Shown: piece after piece, positions 1 to 5,994 of the stretch
Numbering within the stretch: the first letter of the stretch is position 1
How the letters are laid out: each line of letters begins with the position of its first letter
Assembly (NCBI GenBank): GCA_905215105.1
Contig: CAJMOI010000087.1
Span: 1 to 8,064, forward strand
Length of the DNA: 8,064 nucleotides
Reading direction: 5' to 3'
DNA from: an uncultured bacterium
GTDB taxonomy: Bacteria > Bacillota > Clostridia > Oscillospirales > Acutalibacteraceae
The notes under the pieces: generated by a model
What the model was told of the DNA's origin: nothing
The model's input: only the letters and a program-made list of their open reading frames with translations
The model's database searches: none
Made by a program: the position numbers and the translations under genes

Positions 1-32
1 TTTTTGTCAAGGGAACGGACAGGGGATTTTCT

Positions 33-527
33 TCAAACCGGGACCATACCCCGGCCCGGCTGCACGGGGGTACTGTCCACAATCATGGCAATACACAGGC
101 AGAAAAGCTGTTCCGCTTCGTTTCCCTCTACGGTAATGCCGTAGCAGAGACTTCCGTCCTCCGGCCAGCAGGGTTCATGGGTCATCAAAACCCGCTTTTT
201 TTCCATGACATCAAAGCTTCGGTTTTCCAGATTGCCCCGGATATGCCAGTTTTTTCCCTGTACCAGCATACTGCCCCGGTGGATGGCTTTCTGGCAAATT
301 ACCCGGATATGGTCGCCCTGATACAGGCGAATCTCATACATGCCCATTTCCGCAGTCCCCACCCGCAGAATCCGGGCTTTTTCCCGGTCGTGTTCGTCCA
401 TCAGTGCAAAGACACTGCGCAAAGAGCGGGGATTTCCCCACAGCCGGTATAAAAGCCGGCCGGAAGCGTCCTGTATCAAAAAAAGCGTATGACCCGGAAT
501 GGATGTCTGTTTCAGATACAGCTCCAT
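33..527 (-). CDS. LURP-one-related / YxjI-like (tubby C-terminal-like fold) protein
   Basis: A 164-residue soluble protein with no signal peptide or membrane segment. The pattern of short beta strands fits the LURP-one-related/YxjI family (tubby-like C-terminal beta barrel): an opening MELYLKQ, FLIQDASGRLLY at about 16-27, an A-x-I-x-R-V strand at 51-56, MGMYEI at 61-66, a central strand near 87-97 (MLVQGKNWHIRG), SFDVME at 104-109, and a final hydrophobic strand (LFCLCIAMIVD) at 141-151. Length is normal for the bacterial family. Its biochemical role is unknown, and membrane or phospholipid association is only a suggestion from tubby homology. The reading frame continues upstream to 587, but the ATG at 527 is preferred: GGGAGG lies 6 nt before it, and the family similarity starts there. 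It has its own promoter downstream of the YibE/F terminator, so it is probably a separate transcript. The family call is by eye from strand pattern and key residues. Confidence 0.75.
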   Translation of the reverse strand: MELYLKQTSIPGHTLFLIQDASGRLLYRLWGNPRSLRSVFALMDEHDREKARILRVGTAEMGMYEIRLYQGDHIRVICQKAIHRGSMLVQGKNWHIRGNLENRSFDVMEKKRVLMTHEPCWPEDGSLCYGITVEGNEAEQLFCLCIAMIVDSTPVQPGRGMVPV

Positions 528-591
528 GGGCGCACCTCCCTGGGTGGATTGCTGACCGGTAGGAAACCCTGTAAAGAGTGACAGCACTATT

Positions 592-621
592 ATTATACCA
601 TATTCTTTTAAAAAAGAACAA
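592..621 (-). promoter_or_regulatory. Promoter of the LURP-one-like gene (extended -10)
   Basis: On the minus strand, TATAAT at 592-597 is preceded by TGG, giving an extended -10. A weak -35 (TTGTTC, 616-621) lies 18 bp upstream. The predicted start near 585 leaves a leader of about 58 nt before the ATG at 527. The weak -35 overlaps the T-rich tail of the YibE/F terminator, so the two signals are packed together. Confidence 0.6.
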
Positions 622-628
622 CAAAAGA

Positions 629-647
629 GCCGCCCTTTTCGGGCGGC
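629..647 (-). terminator. Intrinsic terminator after the YibE/F gene
   Basis: A perfect 7-bp G+C stem (GCCGCCC and GGGCGGC) closes a 5-nt loop. On the minus strand it is followed by a T-rich run (TCTTTTGTTGTTCTTTTTT, ending near 611). It lies 14 nt past the YibE/F stop codon, in the right place to end that transcript. Confidence 0.85.
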
Positions 648-660
648 CCCAAAGGCTTTT

Positions 661-1896
661 TCATTGTTCGGTTTCGCTGTAACCTAAGTCCTCCGAATCG
701 TCATGCTCATCGTGCTCTTCAAAGCCGTCCCATTCCACTTCCGGTTCCTGTACGGCTTTCGGTTTCCAGCGGGGAATCAGAGCGGAAGCCAGCAGAGAGA
801 CAATGGGGACAGTCATCACCACACCGATACTGCCGGAAATTCCCTGCATGATTTCGATACAGATACTGCTGGAGTTGAGAATCTGATTCATGGGGAGGTC
901 ATAGGTGTAATTCAGTACCAGCAGGCTGAGAGAACCGCCTGCAAAGGCCAACACCAGCGTGTTAGACATGGTACCCATCATATCCTTACCCACGGAAATG
1001 CCGGAGCGGAACAGCTGCATGGGAGTGAGGCGGGGATTCTGGGTGTAAATTTCCGTGATGGTGGAGGAAATGGACATGGCCACATCCATGACGGCGCCCA
1101 GAGCAGAAATCAGGATTCCCGCAAAGAGCAGCTCGCCGATATTGACATCAGTGTGCTGGCTGATAAACAGCAGCTCTTCAATATTGCTTACATTGTAACC
1201 GCCCACATCTGCCACTGCGCCGAAAAGCCAGGCAGAAACGCCTGCCAGTACAACACCGGCCACGGTTCCCAGAACCGAGCAGAGGGTTTTGGCGGTAAAG
1301 CCGCCGATCAGATACATGGTGACCAGTGTGGTGACCAGTGTAATCAGCACCGCAGAGAAGAAGGGGGAAATGCCCTTATAGATCATGGGGATCATGAGGA
1401 AAAAGATGCAGATAAAGGTGAAAATCAGGCCAAGTGCAGATTTTGCGCCATTTTTGCCGCCGATGAGGCACAGAAGCAGAAGAAATACGGCAACAAATCC
1501 CACCACAGGCAGAATGCGGTCCGGGCTGTACACCGTCACGGTGTGAGTACTTCCGCTGACGCTGACAATGGCGATGACATCCCGCCCCGGATAGCATACG
1601 GCGCCGAAGAGATTGCCGTTGGGGCTGTTAGCTTCTACGGTCTGACCGGCCAGTTCGCCGGTTTTGATGTACAATTCTACGGCCTGATCGCCGTACCGGT
1701 TTCCATCTTCCTGCAGGTTGTCCTGTAAAATGGATACCACGGTGGCTTTCTCAAAAGACCGGCCTTCTGTGCCGACAATCTGCGCTTTGTCCACCTGATT
1801 ATATTGCCACAGGAACAGGGCAAAGCCAATGGCCAGCAAACACAGGATTCCCCGGGCCAGCAGTTCTTTTCCAGTTACTTTTTGTTTGTTTCTCAT
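661..1896 (-). CDS. YibE/F-family integral membrane protein
   Basis: A 411-residue polytopic membrane protein of the YibE/F family, whose function is not established. An N-terminal membrane helix (about 12-30) is followed by an extracytoplasmic beta-rich region of about 95 residues (31-127), then seven or so helices (about 128-146, 151-172, 175-197, 202-228, 252-275, 310-330, 345-373). Family-typical stretches are GAVMDVAMSISSTI (267-280) and GKDMMGTMSNTLVLAFAG (303-320). The C-terminus from about 386 is a cytoplasmic-type tail very rich in Asp, Glu and His (FEEHDEHDDSED at 392-403). The ATG at 1896 has GAGGG 7 nt upstream. No convincing promoter lies in the 82 bp before it, where the phosphatase terminator sits, so expression probably comes by read-through from the phosphatase promoter. 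That would loosely link it to phosphate starvation, but its role there, if any, is unknown. Confidence 0.85.
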   Translation of the reverse strand: MRNKQKVTGKELLARGILCLLAIGFALFLWQYNQVDKAQIVGTEGRSFEKATVVSILQDNLQEDGNRYGDQAVELYIKTGELAGQTVEANSPNGNLFGAVCYPGRDVIAIVSVSGSTHTVTVYSPDRILPVVGFVAVFLLLLCLIGGKNGAKSALGLIFTFICIFFLMIPMIYKGISPFFSAVLITLVTTLVTMYLIGGFTAKTLCSVLGTVAGVVLAGVSAWLFGAVADVGGYNVSNIEELLFISQHTDVNIGELLFAGILISALGAVMDVAMSISSTITEIYTQNPRLTPMQLFRSGISVGKDMMGTMSNTLVLAFAGGSLSLLVLNYTYDLPMNQILNSSSICIEIMQGISGSIGVVMTVPIVSLLASALIPRWKPKAVQEPEVEWDGFEEHDEHDDSEDLGYSETEQ

Positions 1897-1917
1897 GATG
1901 CACCCTCAAAAAACACA

Positions 1918-1945
1918 GGGCAGAAACGGTTTCCCGCTTCTGCCC
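1918..1945 (-). terminator. Intrinsic terminator after the phosphatase gene, abutting the YibE/F RBS
   Basis: On the minus strand, a 12-bp stem (GGGCAGAAGCGG with CCGTTTCTGCCC, one G-U pair) closes a GAAA tetraloop and is followed by TGTGTTTTTTG. It lies 33 nt after the phosphatase stop. The T-run ends directly before the GAGGG ribosome binding site of the YibE/F gene (start 1896), so terminator and translation start of the next gene are fused. Confidence 0.85.
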
Positions 1946-1978
1946 CGGACTGTCAATGGTTATGAGCTTTGCGGTTCC

Positions 1979-3892
1979 TTAGCGGACGCTGCTCTTCTTC
2001 TTCTCGGTGTATACGACACCAGCCAGACCCAGGCCGGAGAGGGCAGCCAGTACGGCGAAGAACAGAGCGCTGTTATCACCGGTAGTGGGGTTGCTGTCGG
2101 GCTTCTCAGTGGCGTCGGGTTTTTCGGTAGCATCGGGCTTTTCAGTAGCATCCGGCTTCTCGGTGGGATCAGGTTTCTCAGTGGGATTGGGAGTTTCCTC
2201 TGCCAGAACCAGCTCAGCCTTGGCCTTGGCCAGATCTGCCACAGCCTGAGAAACCTCGGTGTCGGTGGCTTCTTTGTCAGCGGCCACTGCTTCGGCAGCC
2301 GTCAGAGCGGTTTCGAAAGCGGTCCAGGATTCAGCGGTATAGTCCTCTTTTACCAGCTTTTTGGCCTCTTCGATAGCGGCGTTCAGAGCGGTTTTGTCAG
2401 CGGACTTCACGATGGTGTAGATGGAGCTGTCGCCCAGCAGTTCGCCGGTGGTGACATCATAAGTAGCGATGGTGAAGGAGTTTTCGTCAACGGAAAGGAC
2501 AGAGTAGGAAGGCGTCCAGGTCTGATTCTTTTCTGCAATGAAGTCCTGCTGTCCTACTTCCAGCTCATAGAACTTGGAGCCGGTGGAGGAGTTGGTCTCC
2601 AGATACACGGTGCCTTCTGGATCGATAACGGTTCCGCCAACCACATCGCTGTTGATGACATAGCAGTTGTTCTGCTCCTGATACTCGGGGTCAGTTTTGT
2701 AGTTGTTCTTGTCGTAAGCAGTGTGCTCTTTGCCGTCGCTGCTCAGCTGATAGGTGCGGGAATAGGTGTGGTCATGACCCTGGAGTACTACGTCGATGTC
2801 ATACTCGTCCATGAGGGGGGTCAGCTGGGTACGCAGTACCATTCCGTCGGAATCCCAGTGGGGATCACCTGCACCGTAGATATCCTGGTGGAACATCACT
2901 ACTCTCCACTGTGCGTCGGGGTTCTCTTTCACAGCCTTCTTCATGACGGCCTCGTGGGAAGCACAGTTGTAGTTATTGGTGTCCAGAATGATGAACAGGG
3001 TGTTGCCATAGGTGTAATAGTAATCCGTACCGGCTACAGTAGCGCCCTCGGTGGAAAGACCGGAGTTGGGGTTATTGTAGTGGTCGCTGTAATTGGAGTT
3101 GCTGGAATCGTGGTTGCCGATAGTGGTGGACAGGGCATAATTCTGAAGAGCGGAAGGATTCAGGAAACCGGCATATTCATACTCATTTTTCGCAGTATTG
3201 ACCTGATCTCCGGCGGTCATCAGGAAGTTGGTGTCCGGGTTGGCAGCCAGTGCGGTTTCCAGGGTGATGTTCCAGTTGAAAGCGTCGTTGCGGGCAGCCA
3301 GATAGCCGCTCATTTCATCGTTCTCGCTGGAAACCTGTCCCTTACATGCGCCGATCTGGGGATCGCCGAACAGCAGAGCCTTGAAGGAGTCGAAATCCTG
3401 AGTGGTGAACTGGATGGCCTCGCTCCACTCACCGTTCTGGAAGTACTGATAGTAGTAGGTGGTGTTCTCTTCCACGCCTTCTGCGGAAACCTTGGAAGCG
3501 TAATAGGCTTCGCCTTCTTCGGCGGAAGAAACGCTGACGCCGTCAGCGCTGATGTATTTGGGAGTCTCGTCCTGAGTGCCGGCAAATTCCACGGCATTCT
3601 TCATGTCCTCGGAAAGAGCCACGCGAATCTTGGGGGTTTCCTGAGTCTTGGAATACCAGCTGAAGTTCAGCTTGGTTTCATCGGCGCCAACGGTGATGGC
3701 CACTTTCTGATAATCGGTTTTGACGGTTTCCCATTCGGTTTTCCAGTTGGCCCATGCACCGGACTCTGCCTGCTGGTTCATGGAAGCATCGTTCCAGTGC
3801 TCGGTAGCTGCAAATACGGACATTCCGGAGCTTGCCAGCATTGCCAGAGCCAGAAGGGTACATACCAGTTTCTTGCTTTTCTTCACATTCAT
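1979..3892 (-). CDS. Secreted, wall-anchored purple-acid-phosphatase-like metallophosphoesterase
   Basis: A 637-residue surface protein predicted to hydrolyse phosphate esters outside the cell. Domains in order: signal peptide 1-28 (KKSKK, hydrophobic core, cleavage after VFA); a purple-acid-phosphatase N-terminal fibronectin-like domain about 60-165; a calcineurin-like metallophosphoesterase core about 170-440; a FIVAR-type helical domain about 498-562; five TEKPDx repeats 571-600; and a sortase-type tail with NPTTGD (601-606), a membrane helix (608-627) and KKK. Likely metal-site motifs are GDPQ (176-179), GDQVN (228-232), GNHD (259-262), H335 in VVMFH, and GHDH (372-375). The Tyr of classical purple acid phosphatases in GDxxY is Asn here, so the metal pair may differ. 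The frame opens upstream at 3964, but that start would place extra residues before the signal peptide and lies in the -35 region. The ATG at 3892 has AGAGG immediately before it and GAGAG 6 nt before; a GTG two codons later is also well spaced, so the start is uncertain by two codons. The gene has its own promoter with Pho-box-like repeats. Substrate is unknown. Confidence 0.88.
   Translation of the reverse strand: MNVKKSKKLVCTLLALAMLASSGMSVFAATEHWNDASMNQQAESGAWANWKTEWETVKTDYQKVAITVGADETKLNFSWYSKTQETPKIRVALSEDMKNAVEFAGTQDETPKYISADGVSVSSAEEGEAYYASKVSAEGVEENTTYYYQYFQNGEWSEAIQFTTQDFDSFKALLFGDPQIGACKGQVSSENDEMSGYLAARNDAFNWNITLETALAANPDTNFLMTAGDQVNTAKNEYEYAGFLNPSALQNYALSTTIGNHDSSNSNYSDHYNNPNSGLSTEGATVAGTDYYYTYGNTLFIILDTNNYNCASHEAVMKKAVKENPDAQWRVVMFHQDIYGAGDPHWDSDGMVLRTQLTPLMDEYDIDVVLQGHDHTYSRTYQLSSDGKEHTAYDKNNYKTDPEYQEQNNCYVINSDVVGGTVIDPEGTVYLETNSSTGSKFYELEVGQQDFIAEKNQTWTPSYSVLSVDENSFTIATYDVTTGELLGDSSIYTIVKSADKTALNAAIEEAKKLVKEDYTAESWTAFETALTAAEAVAADKEATDTEVSQAVADLAKAKAELVLAEETPNPTEKPDPTEKPDATEKPDATEKPDATEKPDSNPTTGDNSALFFAVLAALSGLGLAGVVYTEKKKSSVR
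2093..2182 (-). repeat. Five 18-bp tandem repeats encoding TEKPD[A/P/S]
   Basis: Five in-frame 18-bp units lie inside the phosphatase gene and encode TEKPDP, TEKPDA (three times) and TEKPDS. They form a charged, Pro-rich spacer between the FIVAR domain and the sorting signal, as is usual for wall-spanning stalks of surface proteins. Units differ at a few, mainly silent, positions. Such arrays can gain or lose units by slippage without shifting the frame. Confidence 0.85.
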
Positions 3893-3935
3893 CCTCTTCT
3901 CTCGTGCAGTGTTTGAATTTGTTCTTACAACCGGG

Positions 3936-3964
3936 ATTATAGCAGTGAAGAAAAGTGCTTTCAA
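3936..3964 (-). promoter_or_regulatory. Sigma-A promoter of the phosphatase gene
   Basis: On the minus strand, TTGAAA (3959-3964) and a consensus TATAAT (3936-3941) are separated by 17 bp, and TGC precedes the -10. Transcription should start near 3929, giving a leader of about 37 nt. The -35 coincides with the most downstream repeat of the Pho-box-like array. Confidence 0.75.
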
Positions 3965-3997
3965 GGAACTTTACAGAAATCTTACATACTGTTACAG
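3960..3997 (-). promoter_or_regulatory. Pho-box-like direct repeats upstream of the phosphatase gene
   Basis: Four hexamers, written on the plus strand, are TTCAAG (3960), TTACAG (3971), TTACAT (3982) and TTACAG (3992), at steps of 11, 11 and 10 bp. A weaker TTCTCA follows at 4002. On the minus strand they read CTGTAA-like, resembling the direct repeats of about 11 bp bound by PhoB/PhoP response regulators. The array lies across and just upstream of the -35. That the regulator is PhoB/PhoP is inferred from spacing, sequence and the phosphatase downstream; another OmpR-family regulator is possible. Confidence 0.6.
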
Positions 3998-4048
3998 AAG
4001 TTTCTCAAAGACTATTCGGGTTCTACACAATTTCGTCTGTTATGTAAA

Positions 4049-4084
4049 AAAGGCGCTGCAAATGTTTCCATTTGCAACGCCTTT
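4049..4084 (-). terminator. Intrinsic terminator after the Na+/phosphate cotransporter gene
   Basis: On the minus strand, a 16-bp stem (AAAGGCGTTGCAAATG with CATTTGCAGCGCCTTT, one U-G pair) closes a GAAA tetraloop and continues into a run of six T (4046-4051). It begins 17 nt past the stop codon and separates the transporter transcript from the phosphatase promoter region. The flanking A-run on the other side would allow some plus-strand activity, but no plus-strand gene uses it. Confidence 0.9.
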
Positions 4085-4101
4085 AAAAACGCATTTAATG
4101 A

Positions 4102-5751
4102 TTAGGCCTGTGCGGCAGGAGCGTAAACGCTTTCATTCTTCTGCCAAAGGGCAAAAGCGATATTGGTGGAGTGATCTGCAATACGCTCCAGATTGGTAAT
4201 CAGGTCATTGTAAATTGCACCGCCCTGTGCCGTACATAGACTCTGATTCAGACGGGAAACATGATTTTCTTTGCAGGTCTTTGCCATATCGTCGATGGAG
4301 TCTTCCGTGGAATTGATCTTATAAGCAAGGTCAAAGTCCATTTTCCGCTCCTGGAAAAGACGGCAGGAATCATCCAGTACGCTGATAACCTTATCCTGCA
4401 TCTGATGCAGCTCCTGAAGAGCCTGCTCACTGAAAGTGGTCTTGGTGGTTTGCAGCTGAATTGCCTGTTCCGCGATGTTCTCGCCGTGGTCTCCGATTCT
4501 TTCAAAGTCGCTGACCACATGGAACAGTGCGCCCACCAGTTTCCGGTCGTTGTCTTCCAATTCCAGCGAATTGATTTTGACCAGATATTCGGTAATATTG
4601 GTGTTGAGGAAATTCAGCACCTCTTCGTTGTCTTCCAGCTCTTCCATTTTTTCAACATTGCCGGTAAACAGCATGTCCATGGACATCAAATAGTTTTTGC
4701 GGGCCAGGTCACCCATACGGGCAACTTCTTTCAGCACCTGTGCCACAGCGATGGGAGGGGTTTTCAGAATACGGGCATCCAGGAACTTGAGGGACTTGGC
4801 TTCCCGCTTTTCGTCCTCGCCGGGAATCACGATACAGGCCAGCTTGACCAGATAATCGCTGAGGGGCAGCAGAATGGCAGTGGTCACCACATTGAAGGTG
4901 ATGTGCACAATGGAAATCTGCATGAGAATATTGTCGGGTGCTGCCATTTTGACCCAGCTGATAAAGGGAGTGAAAAGGCTGATGCAGATAAACAGGGTTG
5001 CACCGATGATGTTGAACAGCAGGTGCACGGTAGCGGTCCGCTTTGCGGTGCGGTTAGTTCCGATACAGGAAAGCACAGCGGTCACACAGGTACCGATGTT
5101 CTGACCAAAAATAACGAAAACAGCGGATTCAATGGGTACTACACCCTGTCCGGCAAGAGCCATCAGCACGCCCACAGAAGCAGAGGAGCTCTGAATGATA
5201 GCGGTGAATACCAGACCGATGAGAACGCCAATCAGCGGATTGGAGAAGGTGGACATCATGTCCTTAAACATCTGGGACTCACTCAGAGGAGCCAGTGCAT
5301 CGCCCATGTTGGTCATACCCATAAACAGGATACCGAAACCGGCGATAATCTGTCCCACATGCTTATAGCTGGTTTTCTTGATGAACATGATCATGACCAC
5401 GCCGATAAAAATGGCAATCGGCGCCAGATCATTGAGCTTGATGGCGATCAGCAGACCGGTGACGGTAGTGCCGATGTTGGCGCCCATAATCACACCCGTA
5501 GCCTGCGCCAGCGTCATCAGACCGGCGTTAACGAAGCCCACCACCATAACGGTTGTGGAAGAGGAGCTCTGAATAACCATGGTAACGATCAGACCGACCA
5601 GCGCACCCATGTACTTATTCCGGGTGAGCTTTTCCACGATCTTTTTCAGCCTGCTGCCGGCTGCCATCTCGAGGCCGTCGCCCATCAGCTTCATGCCGTA
5701 CAGGAACAGACCAAGACCGCCCAGAAGCATCATGACTTCTGAAATTTGCAT
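4102..5751 (-). CDS. Na+/phosphate cotransporter with C-terminal PhoU domain (NptA/YjbB type)
   Basis: A 549-residue inner-membrane protein of the Na/Pi-cotransporter II-related family, expected to couple phosphate movement to the sodium gradient. The transport part (about 1-315) shows the family's inverted duplication: QSSSSTTV (61-68) with GANIGTT (90-96), and QSSSASVG (187-194) with GQNIGTC (216-222). The QSSS signatures are the known substrate and ion site of SLC34-like carriers. The C-terminal half (about 335-540) is a PhoU-like helical domain with two metal-binding-type motifs, ERIGDHGENIAE (417-428) and ERIADHSTNIA (522-532). Family members with this domain are thought to be regulated by, or to signal, phosphate status. 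Uptake fits the neighbouring phosphatase, although the E. coli homologue YjbB is linked to export. The ATG at 5751 has GGGGA 10 nt upstream, slightly far. The gene has its own promoter, Pho-box-like repeats and a structured leader, and ends at a strong terminator. Confidence 0.93.
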   Translation of the reverse strand: MQISEVMMLLGGLGLFLYGMKLMGDGLEMAAGSRLKKIVEKLTRNKYMGALVGLIVTMVIQSSSSTTVMVVGFVNAGLMTLAQATGVIMGANIGTTVTGLLIAIKLNDLAPIAIFIGVVMIMFIKKTSYKHVGQIIAGFGILFMGMTNMGDALAPLSESQMFKDMMSTFSNPLIGVLIGLVFTAIIQSSSASVGVLMALAGQGVVPIESAVFVIFGQNIGTCVTAVLSCIGTNRTAKRTATVHLLFNIIGATLFICISLFTPFISWVKMAAPDNILMQISIVHITFNVVTTAILLPLSDYLVKLACIVIPGEDEKREAKSLKFLDARILKTPPIAVAQVLKEVARMGDLARKNYLMSMDMLFTGNVEKMEELEDNEEVLNFLNTNITEYLVKINSLELEDNDRKLVGALFHVVSDFERIGDHGENIAEQAIQLQTTKTTFSEQALQELHQMQDKVISVLDDSCRLFQERKMDFDLAYKINSTEDSIDDMAKTCKENHVSRLNQSLCTAQGGAIYNDLITNLERIADHSTNIAFALWQKNESVYAPAAQA

Positions 5752-5805
5752 GTTGAATCATTCCCCACATTCTTTTTCTTTTGACTTATTCATTTTTCAC
5801 AAAAC

Positions 5806-5838
5806 CAATAGTAACTAAGAAATTCATAGTTATTATTG
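5806..5838 (-). other. A+T-rich imperfect stem-loop in the transporter leader
   Basis: Arms 5806-5817 and 5827-5838 pair over 12 positions with one interruption (G5811 with T5833, a C-A mismatch in the minus-strand RNA) around a 9-nt loop. It lies in the predicted 5' leader, about 55 nt before the start codon. It is weak because of its A+T content, and is not followed by a clean T-run, so it does not look like a terminator. Confidence 0.35.
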
Positions 5839-5844
5839 ATCTGC

Positions 5845-5869
5845 TGTCGTTTGGTTTGTGCAAACGACA
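5845..5869 (-). other. Perfect 9-bp stem-loop at the predicted 5' end of the transporter mRNA
   Basis: TGTCGTTTG (5845-5853) and CAAACGACA (5861-5869) pair perfectly around a 7-nt loop. The -10 at 5875-5880 predicts a start at about 5867-5869, so the hairpin would form the first nucleotides of the mRNA. No T-run follows on either strand, which argues against a terminator. It may be a 5' stability element, or, as DNA, an operator at the start site. Confidence 0.55.
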
Positions 5870-5874
5870 TTCAT

Positions 5875-5903
5875 ATCATAGTACTTTTACAGAGAATTTA
5901 CAA
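5875..5903 (-). promoter_or_regulatory. Promoter of the Na+/phosphate cotransporter gene
   Basis: On the minus strand, TTGTAA (5898-5903, 4 of 6 consensus bases) and TATGAT (5875-5880, 5 of 6) are separated by 17 bp. Transcription would start near 5868, with a leader of about 117 nt. The weak -35, itself part of the repeat array, suits a promoter needing an activator. Confidence 0.55.
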
Positions 5904-5925
5904 GAATCTTTGAATAACTTTTTAA
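5887..5925 (-). promoter_or_regulatory. Pho-box-like direct repeats at the transporter promoter
   Basis: Written on the plus strand: TTACAG (5887), TTACAA (5898), TTTGAA (5909) and TTTTAA (5920), at exact 11-bp steps; the last two are degenerate. They match the array before the phosphatase gene in orientation and sequence and cover the -35. A shared PhoB/PhoP-type activator is inferred. Confidence 0.55.
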
Positions 5926-5994
5926 ATGTAAAATCTGTTTTGGAGAATTGGGTAAAAAAGGAAGAAAACATGCACATGCTGATGGATAATATAT

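Noticed and set aside
5..10. Minus-strand TTGACA at the left edge, possibly a -35 for the next gene
   Set aside because: Any -10 would lie outside the window, so it cannot be judged.
1951..1956. Minus-strand TTGACA upstream of the YibE/F gene as a -35 element
   Set aside because: At 17 bp the -10 would be GAAACC inside the terminator hairpin; nearby spacings also give no TATAAT-like hexamer.
2093..2182. 18-bp repeats as a CRISPR-like array
   Set aside because: Units are directly adjacent with no spacers and keep the phosphatase reading frame.
1829..3916. Very long open frame on the plus strand opposite the phosphatase gene
   Set aside because: It is antisense to a recognisable protein; its Gly/Val/Ile-rich composition is what the complement of biased codons gives, and there is no RBS or promoter.
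4261..5742. Long open plus-strand frame opposite the transporter gene
   Set aside because: It is antisense to a clear Na/Pi cotransporter; the His/Gln/Asp-rich composition is an artefact of the complement.
5930..5994. Terminator after the glycosyltransferase-like gene
   Set aside because: There is a T-rich run on the minus strand but only a very short CATG-type stem before it, so no convincing hairpin.
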